Shown here in pieces: positions 24,907-33,078 of a stretch of DNA of 64,000 nt. The DNA is taken from NCBI GenBank assembly GCA_964653145.1, contig CAZZCG010000017.1:1-64000 (forward strand), given 5' to 3'. Below the pieces are notes generated by a model, which made no database searches, had not been told where the DNA came from, and was given only the letters and a program-made list of their open reading frames with translations. Position numbers and translations under genes: made by a program. The stretch's first letter is position 1. The number at the start of each line of letters is the position of its first letter. Source of the DNA: Pseudocalidococcus sp964653145. Its GTDB lineage: Bacteria > Cyanobacteriota > Cyanobacteriia > Thermosynechococcales > Thermosynechococcaceae.

Positions 24907-27099
24907 ATGACATCGACGACTGACAATCCTGAAAACGGTGAAAACTCGCCGCTGGACTTGGCCGAAACAAGCAGTCTGTCGATTCCCCACTGGTTAGCCC
25001 AGGCCGGACAGTATCAACTCATCCGCGATACATTTTCTCAATTGCCCTTATTGGTGGCGGTTTACAGCAGTGAAGGGGCTTTAATTTCTGTCAATGAAAC
25101 TTTTACCCAGGTGATTGGTTGGACGACAGCGGATTTGGTTAGTCAGGATGTCCTCACTGCTTGCTACCCAGACCCAGGCACCCGTCAACAGGTTCAAACT
25201 TGGATGCTGGATACAACCTATGGCTGGCATTCAGTTCCAACCCACACCCGGCCTGGGCAAATCATCGAAACCCTCTGGTGCTATCTGCGTTTACCCGATG
25301 GAAGTGGCATCGCCTGTGGGCAAAACATGAGTATTCTTCACCAGGCCCAAACTGCACTCCTAGAAACCACCGAGCGCTATGCCCTCCTGATTATGGGGAT
25401 TAACGATGGCGTCTGGGACTGGGACCTCCGCACCAATGAAGTGTACTACTCACCCCGCTGGAAAGTTCTGTTGGGATATCAAGAGCACGAATTGGGACAA
25501 ACCCTGGAAGAATGGCTGAATCGCATCCATCCCCAAGATGTCGAGCGCGTCAAACTAAACTTAACCTTGCACGTCCAAGGCCAAACTCCGCATTTTCAGC
25601 AGGAATATCGGATTCGACATAAAAATGGCCAGTACCGCTGGGCCCTGAGTCGCGGGCAAGTGTTGCGGGATCAGTATGGGCAAGCCTATCGCATGGCCGG
25701 ATCACTCACGGATCAAACCGAACACCGGATGGCTGAAACCCAACTTCTCCATGATGCTCTCCACGACCCCCTGACTGGATTACCCAACCGGGCATTATTG
25801 CTGGATCGATTGGGCCAGGCCCTCCGCCATGCGCGACGACGGGCGACCTATCACTTTGCTCTGTTGTTCATTGATATTGATCGCTTTAAGGTCATTAATG
25901 ATAGTTTGGGACATTCCGCCGGGGATCAACTCCTGATTGAATTTACCCATCGCCTACAGCACTATTTGCGACCCGATGATACGATTGCCCGGATTGGTGG
26001 AGATGAATTTGTCATTCTCTTAGATGACTTGAGTGAACTGGATGATGCCCTCGTGGTGGCCCAGCGCCTATTGAGTGCTTTCCAGGCCCCGTTTATTGTT
26101 CGTGGTCAATCGTTTTTTGCCACAGCCAGTATTGGGGTACATCTCAAATCTGACCTCAATCAAGCCCCTGATGAATATATTCGTAATGCCGATATCGCCA
26201 TGTATCGCGCCAAGGTGGCCGGCGGCAATCGCTACGTCATCTTCCAACAGGAAATGCATGCCACACTCCGGGAGAGAATGGAGCTGGAAAACAGCCTATA
26301 CCAGGCCTTGGAAAAACAAGAACTTCGGGTTTATTATCAACCGATCTTCTGCCTGGAAACTAAAAATTTAAAGGGCGTGGAGGCCCTAGTCCGCTGGGAA
26401 CATCCCTTTGAGGGCTTAATTCAGCCGGATAAATTTATTCCCATTGCCGAGGAAACTGGCTTAATTATTCCCATTGGCGCCTATGTGCTTTGGCATGCCT
26501 GTCAACAAATGCAGCAGTGGTTTGCCCTGTTTCCGGGGTTGCAATTCATTCTCAGTGTCAATGTTTCCGCCCGCCAGATCAGCCAACCCCATCTGGTGGA
26601 TACGATCCTTGAAACCCTAAGTCGAACAGGTTTTCCCACCGAATTTTTGCAACTGGAAATCACTGAAACCACCGTGGTCGAAAATCCCGATGCCGCGATG
26701 CAAATTCTTTTAAAGCTGAAGGAGCACAATATTCGCCTGGCCATGGATGATTTTGGCACTGGATATTCTTCCTTAGGATATTTAAGTCGTTTACCGATTG
26801 ATGTCTTAAAAATTGATCGCTGCTTTGTCAAAGACCTGGATCAGGACGAAAACAGTTTAGAAATTATTCGGGCTATTTTGGGAATTGCCCAGGGGATGAA
26901 TTTAGTAGTTGTGGCGGAGGGAATTGAAACGGAAACCCAGGCCCAACATCTACTTGCCCTTGGGTGTCGGTCAGGACAAGGTTACTTTTTTTCTAAGCCG
27001 CTCAGTGTAGAAGAGATGACACAATTGATTGCCACCTATGGCCAGGATTCACCAACCCATTTTGACGAGACGACTACTGCCAGTGAATCCCCAGACTAG
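24907..27099 (+). CDS. PAS-PAS-GGDEF-EAL cyclic-di-GMP signalling protein
   Basis: A 730-residue cytoplasmic sensor combining a diguanylate cyclase and a c-di-GMP phosphodiesterase domain. Two PAS domains come first (about 40-150 and 160-280; the second has the PAS_3-type NDGVWDWDLRTNEVYYSPRW). The GGDEF domain (about 285-450) has an intact RIGGDEF active site, and RPDD five residues before it, the position of the inhibitory I-site. The EAL domain (about 465-715) keeps EALVRWEHP, EITET and DDFGTGYSS, so both activities are possible. No transmembrane segment or response-regulator receiver is present. It is followed 38 bp later by the end of recF. Confidence 0.93.
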   Translation: MTSTTDNPENGENSPLDLAETSSLSIPHWLAQAGQYQLIRDTFSQLPLLVAVYSSEGALISVNETFTQVIGWTTADLVSQDVLTACYPDPGTRQQVQTWMLDTTYGWHSVPTHTRPGQIIETLWCYLRLPDGSGIACGQNMSILHQAQTALLETTERYALLIMGINDGVWDWDLRTNEVYYSPRWKVLLGYQEHELGQTLEEWLNRIHPQDVERVKLNLTLHVQGQTPHFQQEYRIRHKNGQYRWALSRGQVLRDQYGQAYRMAGSLTDQTEHRMAETQLLHDALHDPLTGLPNRALLLDRLGQALRHARRRATYHFALLFIDIDRFKVINDSLGHSAGDQLLIEFTHRLQHYLRPDDTIARIGGDEFVILLDDLSELDDALVVAQRLLSAFQAPFIVRGQSFFATASIGVHLKSDLNQAPDEYIRNADIAMYRAKVAGGNRYVIFQQEMHATLRERMELENSLYQALEKQELRVYYQPIFCLETKNLKGVEALVRWEHPFEGLIQPDKFIPIAEETGLIIPIGAYVLWHACQQMQQWFALFPGLQFILSVNVSARQISQPHLVDTILETLSRTGFPTEFLQLEITETTVVENPDAAMQILLKLKEHNIRLAMDDFGTGYSSLGYLSRLPIDVLKIDRCFVKDLDQDENSLEIIRAILGIAQGMNLVVVAEGIETETQAQHLLALGCRSGQGYFFSKPLSVEEMTQLIATYGQDSPTHFDETTTASESPD

Positions 27100-27137
27100 G
27101 ACGCAACTTGATTGGGAATTAAGGACACCTCAACAGT

Positions 27138-28250
27138 TTAGTCAGCTTGGAGTTGGCCAGCCTTAACGGTCATGACTTGGGCCGAATCTATCCAGGCCGG
27201 GTCAAATACGCCTAAGTGAGTAGTTGTGATCAGGGTTTGAAAGCGATTTTCAATGGTTTTTAAGAGTTGATTTTGCCGCGTTAAATCCAGTTCTGCCAAA
27301 ACATCATCCAACAACAATAGCGGCGGTTCTCCAATCACCGTTTCAATTAGTTGTAATTCAGCTAATTTCAGGGCTAAGACTAGGGTGCGTTGTTGACCTT
27401 GGGAACCGTAGTGCCGGGCCGGACTGTTATTGATCAGAAACGTGACATCATCGCGATGGGGCCCCACTAGAGTCGTGCCTTGCATTTGTTCCGCCGTCGC
27501 CCGGGCCTGGAATTTTTCCATAAAGGCCTGCCAGAGCGTTTCGGGTTCTTGACTCTCGGCACTGACATTGGGACTGTAGGTTAAATCGAGAACCTCCCCC
27601 TGCTGACTGAGGGTGGCCTGCCAGGCCTGGGCCAGGGGAGTTAACCGTTCCAATAAGCGATGCCGCCGCCGCATGAGCCGAATTCCTGCGGTTGCCAGTT
27701 GGTGATTCCAGAGGGGGAGTTGTTGGCGGGTGGTGCTCTGGTTTAGATCCTGCTTCAAAAGGGCGTTTCGTTGTCGGAGAATCTGCAGATAGGTTTGCCA
27801 GAGTTGGTGGTAGATTGGCTCCAGTTGAGTTAAGACTCGATCTAACCAGGCCCGCCGCTCCGTTGGCCCCCCCCGCACCAATTCGAGATCCAGACAGGAA
27901 AATTGAACCGCATTTAAATTGCCAAGAAAGTCCACGGTTTTACTCACCCCCACCCCATTCACCTGCAGCGTCCGGCGACCGGTTTGGCGCAAAATCACCC
28001 CTAACTCCAAGGGGCCACTATCCCGATGGATCTGGGCCTGGAGTCGAGCCTCTGGAGATTCCGTTTGAATTAAATCCCGATCTCGACCTGTGCGATGGGA
28101 ACTGAGACCGGATAACCACTCCACCGCCTCTAGGAGATTCGATTTCCCCTGGGCATTCTCACCTACCAAAATAATCTTCGGGGCCTGGAAGGTCAGTTGC
28201 TGCTCCCGATAGTTGCGAAAATGTGCTAGCGAGAGGTGCTGGAGATACAT
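27138..28250 (-). CDS. recF: DNA replication and repair protein RecF
   Basis: RecF is an ABC-type SMC-like ATPase that loads RecA on gapped DNA at stalled forks. The 370-residue protein starts MYLQHLSLAHFRNYREQQLT and has Walker A GENAQGKSN, signature GSQGQQRTLVLALKLAE and Walker B LLLLDDVLAELD, with the QLIETV coiled-coil region between. I chose the ATG at 28250; the longer open frame to 28283 adds 11 residues that do not look like RecF. It diverges from the HlyD-like gene, with 84 bp between starts. Confidence 0.95.
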   Translation of the reverse strand: MYLQHLSLAHFRNYREQQLTFQAPKIILVGENAQGKSNLLEAVEWLSGLSSHRTGRDRDLIQTESPEARLQAQIHRDSGPLELGVILRQTGRRTLQVNGVGVSKTVDFLGNLNAVQFSCLDLELVRGGPTERRAWLDRVLTQLEPIYHQLWQTYLQILRQRNALLKQDLNQSTTRQQLPLWNHQLATAGIRLMRRRHRLLERLTPLAQAWQATLSQQGEVLDLTYSPNVSAESQEPETLWQAFMEKFQARATAEQMQGTTLVGPHRDDVTFLINNSPARHYGSQGQQRTLVLALKLAELQLIETVIGEPPLLLLDDVLAELDLTRQNQLLKTIENRFQTLITTTHLGVFDPAWIDSAQVMTVKAGQLQAD

Positions 28251-28334
28251 CCCCGATTCTTGATCCTGTGTCTGCGTAAACAAATATTACAATGTAGGTG
28301 TTCAGCGATTTTCAAGAGGCAACACGCAAGGGCC

Positions 28335-29618
28335 ATGTATATTCCGCTGGTGGGTCATGTGAAGCAGCCAAAAACCTGGATTCTAGGCCTGGGGGTCGCT
28401 GGGGTGATTGCCGTTGGGGCTGGGGCCTGGTGGTTTGCCCAAGGTCGCCCAACCCAAGATTTAAATGCCTACACCGCCACTGTTGAATTGGGCACCAACC
28501 TCAATCTCCGAATTACTGCGAGTGGGAAAATTGTCCCAATCCAAACCGTCAACATTAGCCCGAAAAATTCAGGACAGTTGGCTGAGCTTTACGTTGAGCA
28601 AGGAGATGTCGTCACCACCGGAGAAGTCATTGCCCGGATGGATAGCCGTGATGCCCAGGCCCAACTTGCCCTCGCCCAGGCCAACCTCGCTGATGCCATT
28701 GCCCGTCGTGATCGGACCCAGGCCGGAAATCGCCGCCAAGACATTGCCCAGGCCGAAACCCAAGTTAATGCCGCTCGGGCGCGGATGAAACTCACGGAAG
28801 AACGCCTAAAACGGAATCAAGTCTTAGCCGATGAAGGAGCCATTAGTCGGGATAGTTTAGATGCCCTGATTGCGGATCGCGATGCCGCCGTTGCCACCTG
28901 GCAAGAAACTCGAAAACGCCTAGATTTACTTCGAGAAGGCTCACGGGTGGAGGATATTCGCCAGGCCAATGCCCAGGTTGCCGCTGCCCAGGCCCAGGTG
29001 GAAGCCGCTCAAGTCCTGCTGGCAGATACGATTATTCGCGCCCCCTTTGCTGGAATCATTACCCAGAAATATGCCACCCCCGGCGCCTTTGTTACCCCCA
29101 CCACCACCGCGTCCACCACCACCTCCGCCACCTCCACCTCGATTGTCGCCATTGCCGAGGGTCTGGAGATCATTGCCGAAGTCCCAGAAGTGGATATTGG
29201 CCAGGTTGAGCCGGGAATGCCAGTGGAAATTGTGGCGGACTCCTTTCCGGATCAGACCTTTCGTGGGGAAGTGCGCCTAGTGGCCCCAGAGGCGGTTGTG
29301 GAGCAAAATGTGACCTTTTTCCAAGTGCGGGTGAAAATTCTCACGGGTCTGGATCAGTTACGCTCGGGAATGAATGTAGACCTAGCCTTCATTGGTCAAC
29401 CCCTACCCAACGCCCTGTTAATTCCCACGGTTGCCATTGCCACGGAGCAAGGCCGCACCGGTGTCTATGTCCCAGGCCCCGATCAAAAGCCCGTTTTTCG
29501 TCCGATTACCATTGGCTCGAGCATTGAGGATAAAACCCAAGTTCTCGGAGGCCTGGAGCCAGAAACCATCGTCTTTGTGGACTTTCCCAGTAATTTGCGC
29601 CCCAGACAGGACGATTAA
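28335..29618 (+). CDS. HlyD/RND-type periplasmic adaptor subunit
   Basis: A membrane-fusion protein of 427 residues that would link an inner-membrane ABC or RND exporter to an outer-membrane channel. It has an N-terminal hydrophobic anchor (about 15-35), a split lipoyl domain starting GKIVPIQTVNISPKNSGQLA then ELYVEQGDVVTTG, an alpha-hairpin of nearly 140 residues rich in Ala/Gln/Glu, the second lipoyl half ADTIIRAPFAGIITQKYATP, and beta-barrel/MacA-type domains after it. A run of Thr/Ser/Ala (about 256-270, TTTTTASTTTSATSTS) interrupts the lipoyl/barrel junction. Neither a transporter nor an outer-membrane gene lies beside it. The ATG at 28335 is preferred over the long open frame that overlaps recF. 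Confidence 0.88.
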   Translation: MYIPLVGHVKQPKTWILGLGVAGVIAVGAGAWWFAQGRPTQDLNAYTATVELGTNLNLRITASGKIVPIQTVNISPKNSGQLAELYVEQGDVVTTGEVIARMDSRDAQAQLALAQANLADAIARRDRTQAGNRRQDIAQAETQVNAARARMKLTEERLKRNQVLADEGAISRDSLDALIADRDAAVATWQETRKRLDLLREGSRVEDIRQANAQVAAAQAQVEAAQVLLADTIIRAPFAGIITQKYATPGAFVTPTTTASTTTSATSTSIVAIAEGLEIIAEVPEVDIGQVEPGMPVEIVADSFPDQTFRGEVRLVAPEAVVEQNVTFFQVRVKILTGLDQLRSGMNVDLAFIGQPLPNALLIPTVAIATEQGRTGVYVPGPDQKPVFRPITIGSSIEDKTQVLGGLEPETIVFVDFPSNLRPRQDD

Positions 29619-29718
29619 TTCCATCAGCCATAACCCACTGCCCTCAGGGATAGAGCCAAGCCAGGGATCCTGATACATTGATCTCATCAGAGATTGACGG
29701 TTTTTTTGAGTTTGTCCC

Positions 29719-30741
29719 ATGACCCCACCCCCAGGCCCCGATACGACCTCCTGGTTTCACCGCCTTTGGTTCCGAGTCCAACCCCTGCTGATTCGGGAAA
29801 GTATTGTGATTGTCCAGAGTGTGATCAAAGGGGGGGAACTGGTCTTAAGCCGCCTGGAAACCCGCTCGTCCCAATTACAACTGCCAGCCCCCACACCCGA
29901 GTCTTCTTACCTCCTCAAGTCTCAACCCTTATTTCAATCCCTGGGGCAAAAGTGGTGGCAAGCCATGGGCTGGTTACGGGGAAAACTTCCTGGGGCCTGG
30001 GCTAGCAAGCTGACGGAAACAACCCTAACAGCAATTTTTATCGGCATACTTTTTATCTTTCTCTGGCCTGGGCCGAGCAAAACTCCTGTCACCCCACCTC
30101 CGCCCAAGTCCCGAACCACTCCGATTACGGCCCCGAAAAATCCACCCGCCGAAACTACCGTCTTAGTCAAACCCCGCCTCGCCCCAGAGTCACAACCCGC
30201 CCCACTGGAAATTCCAGTCACTCCAGAAGTTCCTGAGCCAATTGCCACGACTCCAATTGAGGCCGACTTGCCAGAAGATATTGCCGTGACACCTGAACCC
30301 TTTGTCATTGCTGAACCTGAACTCCTGGATATTGAGCAAGAGTCTGACTTCACAGAGGTTAGTCCTGAACCCAATCCAGTAATCACCGCCTCAGACCAAA
30401 CTCCAGACGAGCCAGACATCCCGGAACTCACGCCGGAAGAGGCCTGGTTAGCCGATACCCGCCAGCAGTTATTGAGTATTCCAGAACGCTACCATCCCGG
30501 CCTCGTGGAAAGTTTGAACCTACAGAAAGACCCAGCTACCCTGAAATTTGTCTTTACCCAGGCCTGGTATGACTTAAAACCCCAACAACAAGATGGCCTG
30601 GTGAATGATCTGTGGCAGCAACGGCAACTACTCGACCTCAACAATTTCGAGATTACCGATCCATCTGGACAACTCTTGGTTCGCCCCCCGGTGATTGGCT
30701 CGCAACCTGTGATTGTGCACCGAGTGGCCACCGTTCCCTAA
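29719..30741 (+). CDS. Pro/Thr-rich single-span membrane protein of unknown function
   Basis: I do not recognise this 340-residue protein. It has an amphipathic N-terminal region (about 1-90), one hydrophobic span (about 103-121, TAIFIGILFIFLWPGP), then a 115-residue linker of Pro, Thr, Glu and Ala that looks disordered and acidic. It ends in a compact C-terminal domain of about 110 residues (LTPEEAWLADTRQQLLSIPE to the end). The layout resembles envelope-spanning proteins with a long flexible linker. Nothing in the neighbours fixes its role: the HlyD-like gene precedes it by 100 bp and a thioredoxin-fold gene follows 33 bp later. Confidence 0.7.
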   Translation: MTPPPGPDTTSWFHRLWFRVQPLLIRESIVIVQSVIKGGELVLSRLETRSSQLQLPAPTPESSYLLKSQPLFQSLGQKWWQAMGWLRGKLPGAWASKLTETTLTAIFIGILFIFLWPGPSKTPVTPPPPKSRTTPITAPKNPPAETTVLVKPRLAPESQPAPLEIPVTPEVPEPIATTPIEADLPEDIAVTPEPFVIAEPELLDIEQESDFTEVSPEPNPVITASDQTPDEPDIPELTPEEAWLADTRQQLLSIPERYHPGLVESLNLQKDPATLKFVFTQAWYDLKPQQQDGLVNDLWQQRQLLDLNNFEITDPSGQLLVRPPVIGSQPVIVHRVATVP

Positions 30742-30774
30742 AATAAAGACATTTGTTACTTGACGGAGAACATT

Positions 30775-31356
30775 ATGGCCCGGACAGAATCAACCATGCT
30801 GGAACTCAACACCCCAGCCCCCGATTTTGCCTTGCCGGATGTTGTCAGCGGAAACACGATTAGCCTCAGCACCTTTGCCGGGGCAAAAGCCCTCTTGGTG
30901 ATGTTTATTTGCCGCCACTGCCCCTACGTCAAACACGTGGAAGTTGAACTGGCCAAAATTGGGACGGATTACAAAGGCCGGGGCCTGGGGATTGTGGCGA
31001 TTAGTGCCAATGATGCAGCGGCCTATCCCGACGATAATCCTGCTTCCTTAAAGGAAATGGCGGAAACCTTGGGCTTTGTTTTTCCCCTGTGCTATGACGA
31101 AACGCAAAAAGTCGCCCAGGCCTACACCGCCGCCTGCACCCCGGATTTCTTTTTGTTTAATTCCGCTCGTCAGTTAGTCTATCGGGGGCAGTTGGATGAT
31201 AGTCGGCCCCGCAATGATGCTCCGGTGACTGGGAAAGACCTACGGGCAGCCATTGATTTAGTTTTGGCGGATCAAACCCCTGACCCGGATCAAAAACCTA
31301 GCCTCGGCTGTAACATCAAATGGATTCCAGGAAATGAGCCCAATTATTACGGCTAA
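30775..31356 (+). CDS. Thioredoxin-fold protein (AhpC/TSA-like, CxxC)
   Basis: A 193-residue protein of the PRX-like/ResA group. It begins STMLELNTPAPDFALPDVVS, typical of the AhpC/TSA fold, with a CRHCPYVKH motif (Cys46-x-x-Cys49) in place of the peroxiredoxin active site, and ends SLGCNIKWIPGNEPNYYG, as do many of this cyanobacterial/proteobacterial group. It is probably a cytoplasmic thiol-disulfide protein; its partner is unknown. I set the start at the ATG 30775, behind GGAG; the TTG at 30760 is in frame but less likely. Confidence 0.85.
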   Translation: MARTESTMLELNTPAPDFALPDVVSGNTISLSTFAGAKALLVMFICRHCPYVKHVEVELAKIGTDYKGRGLGIVAISANDAAAYPDDNPASLKEMAETLGFVFPLCYDETQKVAQAYTAACTPDFFLFNSARQLVYRGQLDDSRPRNDAPVTGKDLRAAIDLVLADQTPDPDQKPSLGCNIKWIPGNEPNYYG

Positions 31357-31428
31357 TTGGCCAACACTGCTAGGCAAACACCGCTAGACTAAGCAAAACA
31401 GATTATTGTTACGAGCAACTGGAGCACT

Positions 31429-31602
31429 ATGTTTAATTTGGGTTGGCCGGAGGTGGCAATTGCTGTAGTGGTGGCGATCATTATTTTTGGTCCACAAAAA
31501 CTTCCGGAACTGGGACGGGCCCTAGCCAAATCTCTCTTGGGCTTCAAGTCGGAAATTCAGCCGGACTCTTCTGCTGCACCAAAATCCGATGATCCGGCCT
31601 AA
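31429..31602 (+). CDS. tatA: Twin-arginine translocase subunit TatA/E
   Basis: A very short Tat component of 57 residues that would form the variable pore ring of the TatABC pathway used by the Tat-type amine oxidase and FutA in this window. It has the classical layout: hydrophobic helix (about 5-20, GWPEVAIAVVVAIIIFG), the hinge FGPQKLPELGRALAKSLLGF, and a hydrophilic acidic tail. An ATG with GGAG five nt upstream fixes the start. It lacks the long amphipathic extension of many TatA proteins and could equally be TatE. It sits between the thioredoxin-fold gene and larB. Confidence 0.88.
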   Translation: MFNLGWPEVAIAVVVAIIIFGPQKLPELGRALAKSLLGFKSEIQPDSSAAPKSDDPA

Positions 31603-31649
31603 TTTTGGAAATCCAGGCCTTGTAAAATTTGCTTCTTTAGACGTTGGGC

Positions 31650-32423
31650 ATGGGTGATCCAGAGGCTTTACGAACATTATTAACAGCGGTGGCCCAAGGC
31701 CGAGTTTCCCCAGACCAGGCCCTGGATCAGCTGAAGTATTTACCCTATGAACCCGTGGGAAATTTTGCCAAGCTGGATCATCATCGGGCGATTCGGACGG
31801 GATTTCCTGAGGTGATTTGGGGGCCTGGGAAAACACCACAACAACTGATTGAAATTTTCCAGGCCATGCGCGTCCATCATCCCTGTGTCATGGCCACTCG
31901 GATCACCGCTGAGGTCTTTACGGAAATTCATGGGGTGTTAGGCCAGTTGTACTATTTTCCAGCAGCCCGCATTTGCAGCACCACGGATTTACCTGTCCCT
32001 CGCTTTCCGGGAATCATTGGCCTGTTAGCGGCTGGAACTGCGGATTTAGCTGTGGCCGAAGAAGCTGCCATTACCGCCAGACTCCACGGGTTTACGATTC
32101 AACGGTTTTGGGATGTGGGAGTTGCCGGAATTCATCGCCTTTTGAGTGTTCGGGAGCAACTAAACCAGGCCCAGGTTTTGATTGTGGTCGCTGGAATGGA
32201 AGGGGCATTGGCCAGTGTGGTTGCTGGATTAGTGGATGTGCCAGTGATTGCTGTGCCGACCAGTGTGGGGTATGGAGCCAGTTTCGGTGGTCTTGCCCCC
32301 CTCTTAACCATGTTGAATTCCTGTGCGCCGGGGATTGGGGTGGTTAACATTGACAATGGCTTTGGGGCGGCGGTCTTAGCGGGACAGATTCTCCGGTCAG
32401 TACAAAAATTTATCCAAACTTAA
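31650..32423 (+). CDS. larB: Nickel-pincer cofactor biosynthesis protein LarB
   Basis: LarB carboxylates and hydrolyses nicotinic acid adenine dinucleotide on the way to the nickel-pincer nucleotide cofactor of lactate racemase-type enzymes. The 257-residue protein is of the AIR-carboxylase (PurE-like) fold, with AKLDHHRAIRTGFPEVIWGP at the N-terminus, IGLLAAGTADLAVAEEA, and the late AGMEGALASVVAGLVDVPVI then AVPTSVGYGA. No LarC, LarE or LarA gene is in the window, so the pathway is incomplete here. The ATG at 31650 is preferred to the TTG at 31644. It is likely co-transcribed with tatA, 47 bp upstream. Confidence 0.88.
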   Translation: MGDPEALRTLLTAVAQGRVSPDQALDQLKYLPYEPVGNFAKLDHHRAIRTGFPEVIWGPGKTPQQLIEIFQAMRVHHPCVMATRITAEVFTEIHGVLGQLYYFPAARICSTTDLPVPRFPGIIGLLAAGTADLAVAEEAAITARLHGFTIQRFWDVGVAGIHRLLSVREQLNQAQVLIVVAGMEGALASVVAGLVDVPVIAVPTSVGYGASFGGLAPLLTMLNSCAPGIGVVNIDNGFGAAVLAGQILRSVQKFIQT

Positions 32424-32633
32424 GGCAGAGGCCAAGGGCCAATCTTTGCTATTGATGAGGGCAGACTGAGTCAGAATTGCACCAAAAATGCCACAGTTTC
32501 GGGTTGGGCATCTGGCACAGCCTTGAGATAATCCCCAAAGGCTTCCAAGATAGAATGGGGGCAAGCTAAATGTCGCTTAACTCACCAGGCCCATTGTTCG
32601 AGGGGGATGTTCACCCTTAAGTTATAACTTGCT
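32424..32633. other. 210-bp spacer with a possible gene relic and a palindrome
   Basis: On the minus strand a frame reads HSILEAFGDYLKAVPDAQPE then TVAFLVQF and a stop, with a second frame (GAILTQSALINSKDWPLASA) continuing into larB's end, suggestive of a degraded gene but without a recognisable family. AAGTTATAACTT (32619-32630) is a 12-bp perfect palindrome ending 3 nt before the pentapeptide gene ATG. Confidence 0.3.
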
Positions 32634-33047
32634 ATGCCTGACCCTAAATCATCTGCTCAGAGTGGAAAACCCAAGCCCGATTTTTTGCAAAAGTATGCCC
32701 CCTTCGTTCTCAATCAAAAGAAAGCGGATGAGATGGTCGAAGCCTATGCCAAAGGGAAACGGGATTTTCAAAAGTTAGATTTAAACGGCGTGAGTTTTAA
32801 TGAAATTGATTTAAGCGGCATTGACCTGAGTGGCGCGATTCTCACCGATGTGAGTTTTGCCAATGTCAACCTGAGTCATGCGAAACTGATTGAAGCCAAT
32901 TTAGTCAACGCCACCTTTAATTCCGTTCAACTCAAGAGTACTAACTTTAGTCGGGCAAATTTACGCGGGGCCACCTTAACCAACACCACCCTGGCCCAGG
33001 CCACGTTAAAAGCCACGATCCTACCCAACGGCCGGACATCTCCTTAA
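32634..33047 (+). CDS. Pentapeptide-repeat protein
   Basis: A 137-residue protein with roughly fifteen A(D/N)LxX-type pentapeptides: GIDLSGAILTDVSFANVNLS, AKLIEANLVNATFN, then SRANLRGATLTNTTLAQATL. These repeats form a right-handed quadrilateral beta-helix. The N-terminal 40 residues are basic (KPKPDFLQKYAPFVLNQKKA), without a signal peptide, so it is likely cytoplasmic. Pentapeptide proteins are abundant in cyanobacteria and mostly uncharacterised. The ATG is immediately preceded by a palindrome. The SBP gene follows 31 bp later. Confidence 0.88.
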   Translation: MPDPKSSAQSGKPKPDFLQKYAPFVLNQKKADEMVEAYAKGKRDFQKLDLNGVSFNEIDLSGIDLSGAILTDVSFANVNLSHAKLIEANLVNATFNSVQLKSTNFSRANLRGATLTNTTLAQATLKATILPNGRTSP

Positions 33048-33078
33048 CCCAAAAATTCTGAAAAAGTTGTTGACTGTT

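Noticed and set aside
29934..30431. 165-residue Ser/Gly-rich minus-strand frame
   Set aside because: It is the antisense shadow of the Pro/Thr-rich linker of the 29719 gene.
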